Assembly (NCBI GenBank): GCA_002482965.1
Contig: DLGZ01000025.1
Span: 1-64,000, forward strand
DNA length: 64,000 nucleotides
Source: Verrucomicrobiaceae bacterium UBA7681
Lineage (GTDB): Bacteria; Verrucomicrobiota; Verrucomicrobiia; Verrucomicrobiales; Verrucomicrobiaceae
Reading direction: 5' to 3'
Shown: positions 33,894 through 45,800 of the stretch, one piece after another
How positions within the stretch are numbered: position 1 is the stretch's first letter
How the letters are laid out: the number at the start of each line of letters is the position of its first letter
Notes under the pieces: generated by a model
The model's input: only the letters and a program-made list of their open reading frames with translations
Databases searched by the model: none
What the model was told of the DNA's origin: nothing
Position numbers and translations under genes: made by a program

Positions 33894-36800
33894 TCAGGAA
33901 ACTGTGCGGCGGCGGCGCAGGAAGCTGAAGAGGCCCAGCATGAGAAGGAGGATGCGGGAGGGCTCGGGGACGACAACGATGACGCCGTAGGTGGTGAAGG
34001 CGCTGGTGTCCCATGAAAGCCCGGGATCCAGCGACACGCTTGAGAGGTCCAAATTCGCCGTGGTAAAGCTGCCGGTGCCTGCGAGTGAGTCCAGCGTGCC
34101 CACTGTGGTCCAGTCGAGGAGTTTGAAGATGTTGCCAGCGTTAAGTGTGGCGCTGTTGTTGTTCACCTTGATCGTGCCGCCTGCGGTGGTGCCCAGATTG
34201 AAGGTGCCGTTGGTCAGCCTGACGCTGTCATAATCTCCGGACTGGTCCCAAATGGTGGTGTAGGCCGTGCCGGTGGCACCGCCGTGGGTGTTCAAATAGG
34301 TGTTGGCGTCGGTTGAGAAATCGAAGGAGGCGTCAACCTGCGAAGTAGAGGTGAGGCCGAGCTGAATCTGGCCACCATTCTGGACGTCCACCGCTGTGCC
34401 AGCGGCTGTGAAGGTCAGGGTTTGATTGCTGGTGTCCGTGGCCCCCACGCCTGGAGCGAGAACGGCACCGCTGCTGATGACGGTAGCGCCGGCGATGCTG
34501 CCTGAGCCTGAGAGTGTGCCGTCGATGCTTACCGTAACGATGCCGGAGCCGGCAAGAGCGCCGCTGGCGCCATCTCCCACCTGCAAGGTGCCTGCGGCCA
34601 CGGTGGTGGTGCCAGAGTAGGTACTGGTCTGGTTGAGCACGAGGATGTTGGCGCCCAGTTTCTTGAGACCCACGCTGTTTGCGCCGCTGTTGGTGTCGGC
34701 GATGACACCGTCATAGGTGAAACTGCCACCGGTGGCGTTGGTGGTGTCGAGGCCAATGAATGAGCCGTCTGTGAAGCCGCCGGTGGGGGTGCCTAGCGAC
34801 TTGATGACGTCCACATCCGATGCGGTGAATTCGCCGGTACCGCCGACGTTGAAGGCGGCAGTGGCACCGCTGCTGACGACGATATTGGCGTCTGTCCAGC
34901 TTGCGGGGGTGTTGTTATAGAGTGCTGTCTCCACAAGGAACTGCAGGGTGCCGGCGGTGACCGTGGTGGTGCCGGTGTAAGAGTTCACGCCATCCATGTA
35001 AAGGGTGCCGGAGGTGGTCTTGCTGAAGGCAGTGCCGCCATTGAGTTCAGCGAGATTTTTCAAGGTGCCGGACTGAGCATTGAAGGCGATGGCATTGGTG
35101 GAAGCGCCGATGGATCTGCCGGTCATGTCCAGCAGACCGCCATCGAGAGTGATGGAGGCAATGCGGGTTCCTCCGCCGGTGCCGCTCACGATGTCTCCCT
35201 GAACGGTCAGAGTACCGCCGGTGATTCCGATGGAGGCGTTTGCAGTGCCGGTCGTGGCAATGGCCATGGTGACGGCGGTGGTGGCCAGAGTGACGTCACC
35301 CCCAGAGACATTGAGGGCGGTGGTCGTTGAACCGGTGCCGTTGGTGTTGCTGTTGCCCATGATGAGGGCCTGGCCGCTGCCGGAGCCGATGGTGACGGTG
35401 CCAGCTGTGACATTGATGATGGAACTCACCGCTCCGGTGTTGGAGTTGCTGGCGAGAGTGGCGGCCGTGCCCGTGCCGGAACCGATGGCGACGATGCCGC
35501 CGCCGAGGTTGATGACGTTCGTGTTGTTGCCAGAGGATGTCTTCGAACCCATGGTGAGATTGCCGGTGGTCAGGGTGCCTGTGTCGAAGGCAAAGAGGTT
35601 TTCTATCGGGCCGGTTCTGGTGGCCTGAGTGCCAATGGTCACCGCCCCGAAGAGCAGATCCGCCGTATGTCCGGTGACATCGAAGGTGTTCCGATTGCCC
35701 GCAGGCAGCCCCACTCCAGTGACGCCGTTGATGGAAGCCATATTGAAGGCGGCGGCAGACACGCCGTCGGCAGCGCGAATGGTGACTGTTCCGTTTGAAT
35801 TGAAGAAGGTGATGGAACCCAAATCGCGTCCGCCGGTACCGATGTTGACCGCATCAACGTTGATGACGTTGGTGGCAGTGCCGAGTTGCAGCGCGTTGAT
35901 CTGGCCGAGGTTACCAGTGTAGGAGCCACCGCCGCCCACGGTCAGCGCGCTGGCCGTAATGGTGGTGTTCTGCGCGAGGATGAGAGTGCCGTATCCGGTG
36001 CTGTTGGTTCCGGAGGTGCTGCCGATCTGAAGAATGCCGCTGGTGGTGTTCAGGGAGACATCCATGGTGGACAGCGCACTGAAGTCGGCGGTGGAGATGT
36101 TGGTGTTCGAGTTGCCGACAAGGAAGGTCACGCCCGTGCCAGTGGTGTTGATGACACTGAGGGCGCCCAAACCTGACGCGGTGAAAAGGGTCGTGGAATT
36201 AGCCGCCCCACTGCCCAAGGTCACCGTGCCGCCAACTGTGAGGGTCTCCCCGGCACCGATGAGAATCTGATTGGTTTCTGCCGCTGTGTTCGTCTGCACG
36301 AGCAGGTTTCCGGCGAAGGTGGCGCTGGCAGTGGAGAGATCGAGCGTGCCTGCCGTGGAGGTGGAATTGGCAGTGCCGAAGTTCAACGCCCCCCCGAGGC
36401 TCTGGTCTGCGGTGAAGCGCAGGATACCGTCGTTGATGCTGGTAGCACCCGAATACGAACCGGGGCCACTGATGACCCAGGTGTTCGTGTCCAACTTGAT
36501 CAAGGTCAGTACGCCAAGGCCGTATTCATCGAGGCCACCCAGGGTGTTGTCCAGCAGAGGGTCGGAGAGTCCCCTCAGGGTGAGAGTTTTGTTGCCTGCG
36601 GTTTCAAACTGAACTCCGCCGAGCACCAGCGCGCCGGTGCCTGAAGAGTCCAGGGTGAGAGCACCGGTGGTGCCCTGCATGCCGATGGTGCGATCACTGA
36701 TGCTGCCGCTGCCGGTGTAGATGAGCGTGGTGGCCACGGTGGAGAGACCCACGTGAATGACGCCGTCCTGCGCAGTGGCGGAACTGCCCAGCGCGCTGGC

Positions 36801-39800
36801 ACCGCCGCCCACGCTGGTGATGGAGTTGAAGCTGAGAGTGCCAGCCTGAACTTCGACAGGACCAGCGAAAGTGCTCAAGCCGGTCAGGGTGAGCGTGTTG
36901 GTCTGTGTTTTCAGCAAGCCACCAGCGCCTGCCAGCGCGGTATCGACACTGATATCACCGGTGTTGCCGAAGTAGAAGCCGGCGCTGGCCGTGATGGAGC
37001 CAGAACCCAGAATGACAGGACTGTCGCCAAAGACGGACACCAGTCGGGCGGTGATGTTGTAGCTGACCAAATCCAGCGTGGCACCGGCCCCGATGTTGAG
37101 ATTCCCACCCACACCTGTGGCATTGTCGGCATTGATGATCAGCGTGCCGCCGAAAATGTTGGTGGCCCCCGTATAGGTAGCGGCGGCGTTCAATATCAGG
37201 TTTCCCGCCCCAGTTTTGGTCAGGTCACCCACACCGGAGCCAACCGATTGATTGAGCGACAGATTATTGCCGTTGGTGTCAATGGTGGCACCACCCTGGA
37301 GGAAGATGATGCTGCGCAGTGAAATGTCATCCGAGAATCCGGCACCCAGGCGCAGAGTACCACCGGCGAAGACGAGTGAGCCTGTGGCACCGCCGATGTT
37401 GTCGAGAGAGGCGATTTCGAGTACGCCTTCATTGAGGGTGGTCTTCATGGTGCCACCGCCGGCAGTATTGACGCCGCTGAGGATCAAGGTACCACGACCG
37501 GACTTGGTGATGTCCGCCGTGGACGTCAGCGGAGAGTTGATGCTGGCCGTGAGGTTCTCAAGGGTGGCGTATTGATAGGTCTGGCTGCTGGCGGTTAATG
37601 TGGAGGGCAGACTCATGAGGAAGTGGGTCGCATCCGTCACACTGAGCACGGTGGCACCCGATGCGATGCCCGCTCCGAAAACCGGCATGCCCGCCAGCAA
37701 GCCCGTGGTGCTGGCCACGGTGACGATCGAACTCCCAATCGTGGTGGAACCGGTCGTCAGACTGTTGGAGGAGTTTGGATTGATCACGCTGAACACGTAT
37801 TCGTTGGTGCTGCCTACAGTGATACCGTTGTCGAAGCCGCCAAGGGTGGTGGTGTAGGCGATGTTCGTCACCGCACCGGTGACGGTGAAGAGCAGCGCAC
37901 CGCTGGTGACTCCCAGGGTTTGACCCGCGCCGGAACCGGTGACGTTGAGCGCCACAGTCGCGGTGTTGTCAAAGACCAGTGCGTTGATTGTCTTGCCGCC
38001 AAGTCCGGTGAGGTCGGTGCTCAACGACTCGCGGACATTGTCGGTGGTGCCGGCGAGAGCGTAGGTGTTGTACTCCGTGGCGAAATCGAGCGGGCGGAAA
38101 CCAGCGCCGCTGACATAGGTCACGAGAGAGTTGCCCATGTTGGTGGCGGCCAATGCATTGGAGCCGATGTCTTCACCGACAGCCCATGGCACAATGCTGA
38201 TGTTCTTGGTGCCTGCGAGACCGCCGCCACCCACGAGGTTGCTGGAGATAAACGTTGCGTCGCTGGCGGTGACGATGCGGAACTGATTGTTACGGGCGTT
38301 GGTGCTGCCCAGGTTGGTACCACGAATGTTCAGCGTGGAATTGTTCAGGCGCACGATGTCACTCGCAATGATGTCCGAGTCATCATTGGACGTGGTGGCT
38401 TCCATGCCGACATAGCTGGCACCGGAGGCTGCCGTCACCACACCCACGGTCTCATCGAGAGTTCCATCCTGATCGGTGCGGATGGAGAGGCCGCGCACAA
38501 TGGTCTGACCTTGGAGGGTGCCGTCTGCGGAGTCGAGCGTGATGGCCGTGGTGTCGAGAATGCGTGTGCCGGAGCGGGTGGTGCTGTTGTTGTCGATGAA
38601 CAGGGCTCCATTCTTGCTCACACGGATGATGGAGGCATTGATCTGACCGATGCCGCTGAGCTGGAGAGTGCCGCTGGCGACCGTGAAGACGCCGGTAAAC
38701 CCCGTGCTGATGTTGTTCAGATTGAGATTGCCGGCGCTCAGCTTGACGATGCTGCCGGTGCCGGTGAAGAAACCTGCATAAGTCGTGCTGGAGACTTCAT
38801 TGATGGTGAGGGTGTGAGTTCCCACGGCGACGGTGCCGTTGTCTGAATTGGTGGCGCGCTGGCCACCGGAGAGCCGACCGATGGTCTCGTCGTCCAAGAG
38901 TTCCAAGGTGGTGTCCAGATAGGCATTGAGCGAGACGATGGAATTGTCACCAATGGCATTGCCGCCGGAGACCTGAAGAGTGCCCTGGAGGATTTCCGTT
39001 TCATCGGTGTAAACGTTGTTGCCGGTGAGGAGGAGGGTGCCCGTGCCGGACTTGGTCACTGCATGATTGATGCGGATGTCCGAGCTGATGGTGAAAGTCT
39101 GGGCGCTTTCCTGAGTGATGATGAGTTCGGTGACGCCCGAAGCGAGGGTGCCGCCCTGAATGCTGGGTGTGCCGCCGACATTGGAGGTGACGAGGATGCC
39201 GCCGCTGGCGATGCTGAGGAGGCCTCCCGAAGCGATGTTCAAATCCGAACCCGCCACGGCATCAAAGCGGAGGCTGTTGATGCTCAGGCCCTGAAGCGTG
39301 CCGCTGAACCCGGTGGTGTCATCGGTGACATGATCACCAACGGCCCAGGTGGTGACGTCGTTTTCAATGGTGGAGACAAGTGCAATGATGTTTCCGCCCG
39401 AGTTGGTGGCGAACCAGACGCCGGTGCCATCATCCACCGTGGCGAAACCGCTGAGGCCCAACAAGCCCTGGGCGCCGTTGACCGTGGTGGTGGTAAAACC
39501 ATGGGTGGCGCTCTGGGTGCCGGTGGGCAGGATGAAGCGGATGGTGCCATCCCGGTTGGTGGAAGTGCGGGTGATCGCCCCCAGATTGAGAACCATTTCC
39601 TGCCCTGCCCCGGGAGTGAGCGTGATGGTGCTGGCGCTGCTGTTGTCGCTGGTAGCGCTGCCGTCCAGAGTAATGCTGGCCACGGTCTGACTTGTCGCAG
39701 CACTGGCGTTGCCGGTGAGAACGAGATTGCCACCGAGAATCTCGAGAGCGGAGGTGGTGCGGAGCTTGGTCGTGTTGCTGATGGTGTAATCCAGGACCAG

Positions 39801-42800
39801 AGTGCCTTCATAGAGGATGCTGCTGCCCGTGGAGCCGAGTCCGCTGTTGTCGCCCTTGAGAGTGACGGTGCCGGAGCCGAATTTTTCGAGCGCGGTGGAG
39901 CCGGTGCTGGCGAGGTTGGCGTTGACGATGCCGTCGTAGAGATTGATGTCGCCATTGGTCACGGTCACCGTGCCAGTGCCGTCGATCTGGCCCGTCAAGA
40001 TGGCTGAGCGCTGACCGACATCGAGACGCAGGGTGGTGATATTGAAAGTATTGGTGTTGAGAACACCCGACTCAGGTCCGCCCGAATCTCCCAGAATGAT
40101 GAAGTCCAGACCGCCGCTGTTGGCTGCGCCGTTCACATCGTCAGCGTTGAGATTGATGACCGCCCCGGTGCGGGCATAGAGGCCGCTGCTGGTTCCCGCA
40201 GGGGTGGCGGCGGCGAGTACGCCGGTGGTGTTCAGGTTCAGCACGGTGCCGACACCTGTCACGATGACATCATCGGCGATGGTGACGGTGTTGTCTCGGA
40301 GGGTCCAGATGCCGGAATTCACGAGGAGATCCGCCGAGGCCGCCCCGAGGGGCTGAGCGATGCCGCCGCTGATGATGCCTTCTCCGGTGCCAATGAGAGT
40401 GAGGACATTGTCGGTCGCCATCGTGATGGCACCGGCATAGGTGATGATGGCGCCCGAGGTGCCGCTGGCTTCCAAAGTCGGGCTGGCTGATATCGTGATC
40501 AACCTGTCGGTGGACTGACTGGTGTCGCCCATGAAACGGAGCGAGGAGGTGCCGAGGATATTGATGGCCGAACCCATGCCGAGGCTGCTGGCGGCACCAC
40601 CGATGTTGGTAACGGTGTTGAATTCGAGAGTTCCCTCCTTGAGCGAAATGTCGCCGCTGAAGGTATTGGCCCCTGTGAGTGTTACGGTCCGGCTGGTAAC
40701 ACCCCAGGCGCCAAGTTCGTCATTGATGGCAAGGTCGTATCCCATGCCGCCATCGGAGATGACAGCAGAAATGAGCAACGACCTGACGGACGAACCCTGG
40801 TAGGTGAGGCTGGCGTCGTTGCCGAGGACGATGGAGTTGGTGATGTTAATGAGGCTGAAATTGTCCGACGCCTGGCTGATGCGGAGCGCGTTGTTTGCGT
40901 TGGTGGCGCTGCCGATGGTGATGATGCCAGTGAGGTTCACGGTCATGTCGCTCACGGGTGTGCCCGAGGCGTCTGCACTGAGCTCAAGAATACCCCCGGA
41001 GCCATCCACGGCGATGTTTTGGCCCAAGTTGTGGGTGGTGCCGCCCGCGGTCACAAACTGAATGCGGCCCATGGTGGCGGTGATGTCTCCCGTGCCGAGA
41101 CCGGTGACGGTCTGAGTCTGAATGGTGCCGCGGATGAGATTGATGCCCCCGGACCAGCTGCTGTTTTCCGCCTGAAAGTAGAGCGTGCCGGTGACCTGGT
41201 TTCCGCTGGAGAGGGTGGTGATGCTGTCCACGGTGAGGCTGCCAGAACCGCTCACGATGCCACTGAGAACGACATTGCCTTGAGTTGCGGTGAGCACGGC
41301 TGAATTGGACCCGCGCATGTTGATGAAGGAATTTGCGCTGACATTGACCGTGCCGGTGTAGTAATTGTTGCCGGCATTGCCGCCAGCAGAAAGAGTGCCG
41401 CCGGACAGGGTCAGGTTGTTGGCCACGCCGGTCGCTGCGGAATTGGCGGCCCCATTGTAGTAGAAGGCGCCGCCGCTGCCGACGGTGATGGTGGCGAGGT
41501 TGCCGTTGATCTTGCTGCCCAAGGCGGTGGCATCGAGGATTTCCAAAGTGCCTGCATTGATGTTGAAGTCTGAGGTGAGCGTGCTGTTGAAGGTCAGATC
41601 AGCGGCGTTGGTGAGTGTGACCCTGCCCAAGCCGCTTTTGATGACATCGGCCTCACCGAGGAGGGAGCCAATGGAGAGTACGGAGCCTGCGTCTGCCACG
41701 GTCCAAGTCTGGTCCGAGCCGAGGCGGACGGGAGCGGTGATGTTCACGGTGGCGGGTCCGCCCGTGGTGATGGTGATGCCATCGGAGGCGACCTGCGGGG
41801 CGATGCTGAGGCGGAAGGAAGGATCCACACCCGAACCGATGGTCACGGAGGCAGGCGTGTTCGCGCCGTTTGTGGCGGCTTCGAAGGTGAGTGAGTTGAT
41901 CTTGACGCTTTGTTCCAAGGTGGTGGAGACTGCCGCATTGCTGGCTGCATCCCATTGGAAGATGACATCTGTTCCCTGACCTGGAGTGGAGAGCGCCACG
42001 ATGGTGCCCGCTTTGTCCTGAGACCAGTTGTTGACGTTCCCGTTCCAGGTGGTGTCCGTCAAACCGCGCCAGTAGGAGGTGCCGGTGATGAGGGTGCCGG
42101 TGGTGATGGAAATGAGGTTGTCCGTCTGATGGATGGTGATAGAGCTGAAACCACCCGGGGTCAGACCCAGTATCCAATCGCTGGCGCCAAGAGGGCCGGT
42201 GATCAGACCCCCGTCTGCGGAAGAAATCAGGCTGTAGGTTTGGGATGCATTCAGGCCTGTGTCGCTGAGATTGAGCGTGATCTGATTTCCCGCGAAGAGA
42301 TTCAAGGTTCCGCCTGCGAGCAATCCGAGGAGGTCGGTGTTGGCGTTGTCACCCGGCGTGATGCCGTCACCCACATTGAATCTGAGAGTGGTCATGGTGC
42401 CGCCGGAGGAGCCGAGGGAGAGGAGGGTCAACTGGTTGAGCTGGTTCCCTGCGCCATCGAGAAGGTTGAGGGTGGAACCGTTGTCAACGATCACACTGGT
42501 GACCGCCAAGGGAGCGGAGATACCGCCGGTGAGAGCGAGCGTGGAGGCGTTGGTGACACTGAGGCCGGTGGTGCCATTGAGCGAGGAGCCAACGGTGAAG
42601 GAACCGCCGTTCACGTTTGTGGTGCCGGTGTAGGTCAATGAGACGCCGTTGGAGATGGTCGCATCCGCAGAACCCGTCTTGGTAATGGAGAGGGCGCCGC
42701 CGCCGCTGTTCTGAATGGAGTAGGTGCCGACCCCGCCGCCATAGATCACTGCGGAGTCGTTGGCACCGACGGTCAGGGAGGCGGCGGTGGAGGAGGTGTT

Positions 42801-45800
42801 GTCGATGGCTGCAGTGCCGTCGGTGTTTGCGGTGAGACCATTGATGGTCTGGGAGGTGCCGTTGAGATCGAGCGTGGCGGTGTCGGCATTGGCCAGTTCG
42901 GGAGTCAGCAGCACGCTGCCAAAGCCAGCGCCAGAGGCAATGGCATTGTCAGCGCCCATGCGCAGGGTGCCGCGGTCGATATCCGTGCTGGCGTTGTTTA
43001 AGTTGTAGTTGGAGCTGCTGCCATTGAGCTGAAGGACGCCGTCACCGGTCTTGGTGAGTACGATGCCGAAGGAGGTGGTGGTGGTGAAATCGCCGTCGAT
43101 GATGGTCAAGCCCGACCCGTCCACGGTGAAAACGCGGTTGGCGGTGAGGAGGTTTGCGGTGGCTCCGGCAAAGGTCAGGGACTTGCCGCTGACGACGTTG
43201 TTGTTCAGGCCGTTGTTGTTCGCGGAGGTCAGCAACTGGAAAACACTGGTGGTGGTGAGGCTGTAGTCACCTGCGAAGGCGGTGGTGGTGTTGTTGACGA
43301 GGCGGACAACGTTATCGATGGTGCGGTCTGCACCGTAGGAGAACAGGGTGCCGTTGCTCCAGTCCAGATTGCCGGTGCCGAAGGCGTGGTCGTCACCGAT
43401 GCCGAGCGAGCCTGCGGTGAAGGTGGTGGTGCCGGAGTAGTCGTTTGAGCCGTTGGTGAGGATCCACATGGCGGAGCTGTCCACCTGAATGCCCAGGGTG
43501 CCTCCGTTGTCAGAGAGCTGGCTGGTGATCATGTTGCCGGCGGCATTGACGCCACGAAGGAGGAGCACCTTGTTTCCAGCCACGAGGTCATTGGCCACAT
43601 TGGTGAGGATCAAAGCGCCAACGCCGTCGGCGTGGATTTGATTGCTGCCGGTGGTGGTGTTGAGGCGGATGTAGCGGTCGCTGGTTTCACCGAGGCCGAT
43701 GTACTCCAAGATGCCGACCGTGGTGCCGCCGTTACCGAGGAGAATGGCACCTGCATTGGTGTTGCCGAGAGTGGCGTCACCGACGCTGGTGCTGCCGCCC
43801 GAGGCGCTGTTGCCAAGGGTGACAACGGCGAGCGTGCCCTGCCGCACCAAGGTCTGCCCGGTGTAGGTGTTATCACCGCGCAGATTCAGGATGCCCGCGC
43901 CTTCCTTGGCCAGATTGCCTGCGCCGGAGATGACGCCACTGATGGTGGCGAAGTCCGCGCCGATGGTGGTGAAGTCACCCACATTGACCTGACGGTAGCC
44001 GTCGCCAGAAAAGTTAGTGGAGACACCGGTAGAATCCAGTACACCCGTGCCAGAGGTGAGGGTGAACTGTGTGGCGCTGATGATGTTGGCAATCGTCGCG
44101 CCGACGGGGATGGCGGCGTTGCCGGTAATCGTCTGGCCGGCGGTCAGTCCGGCCGTGGTGCCAGAAGCAACAGTCACTGTGGCGCTTCCGGCTGCAGTCG
44201 TCAGAGACAGGCCTGAGATGGTGGTGCCCTTGGTGATCTCAAAGCCGTTGAGCATGGTCACGTCTGACTTGGCGAGGCCGCCCACCGTTTGCGAGATGGC
44301 ATTGAAGAGGAGGGCACCGCCATCGAGAAAGCCTGCTGTGGCGCCCCAAATCGGATTGCTGCCGAGATCCACAGTCAGCGAGGCACCGCCCGCAGAAAAA
44401 CCGCCAGCGGCTGCACCCGAAAACTGCACCTGATTGGCACCGGTGCCGAGGGTACGCGTGAAGGCGCCTGTGGTGGCCAGGGAACCCCCATTCAACACGA
44501 GATTGGAGGCTGTCGGCAGACTGATGCCGTCATCGGCATAGAGGAGGCCGCCGCGGATTTCGGTGACGCCTGAATAGCCGTTGGTGGCTTCCAAATACCA
44601 AACACCTGCATCCGCCTTGTAAACCGAGGTCACTGCTGCGCCGTTGTCATTGATGATGGGAAAGAAGCGGTTGTCCCCTGTGGAGGTGCCGCCCAGAACG
44701 AGGCCCTGGGCCTTGCCGGCGGCGGCACTGCCGAATGCCAAAGCGCCGGTGTTGGTGAAACTCAGCGTGGCTCCGTTCACCCCATTGGCCTGGATGCGTG
44801 CGCCGCCATTGGTGCTGCCGTTGAAGGTGAAGAGGCGGTCGGTGAAATCATTGGTGGTGCCGGCGAAACTGAGACCGCCGTAGGATTGAATGGTGCTGGT
44901 GCCGGTGAAGACGAGATTGCCCGCGTCACTGGTGGCCGCGCCGAAACCGCTTTCGAAACCGCCGTTAGCCACATTGTTCACGGTCACGATGCCAGTCGAG
45001 GCAATGGTGGTGACGCCGGTGTAGTTGCTCAGGCCCAACCAGCTTTGCGCACCGGTGCCCGTTTTGAGAATATTGATGACGCCATTGGTTTCCGTGAATG
45101 TACCGAAAGATGTTCCGGTGCCGTTGCTTCCGCCGACGTTGAAGGTGACTGCAATGGAACTGGAATTGGTCAGGGTGCCAGCGTTGTTCCAGGAGTTGGT
45201 GCTGCCGCTGGGTGTGACACCGTTCAAGTCAATCGTGGCGCCCTGACGCACCGAGACACTGACATTGCTTGCCGCGAGACGCCCGGTGCCGCTGAGTTGC
45301 ACGGTGCCTTCATTGATGTTGACCGTGCCAGTCTGCGCATTCACTCCAGCGAGCACCAGCGTGCCTTCGCCGACCTTGGTGAAGCCACCGGTGGTGGTGC
45401 TGGTGATCGGCGCATTGAGAGTCAGAGTGTTCGCGCCGCCATCCACATTGATGACCAGTGCTCCGCTGCCGCCGGTGCTGACACCTGTGCCTGAGATGGA
45501 GCCAGAGCCGCCGGTCAGGATGATGCCGCCGGAAGCATTCGTGGCAGCAGCGGTGCGGATGGTAAGAAGGCCGGTCATGGTGAGCGCCTGGGCACCGTTG
45601 ATTCTCAAGGAGTCGATGGTGACTGCTGCATTGCTGAAACTGCCGGTGATTTCATTGCTCATACCAGCGGTGAGCGCCGTTGCCGAGGTCGCAAAATCCG
45701 CATCGCTGGCGTAATCGGGCGCACGCAAGGCAAGCCCTGCACCGGGGACAAAAGCGAAGTCAGAACCGTTGTAGAAAAGGCCAGCATTGGCGATGTTGTT

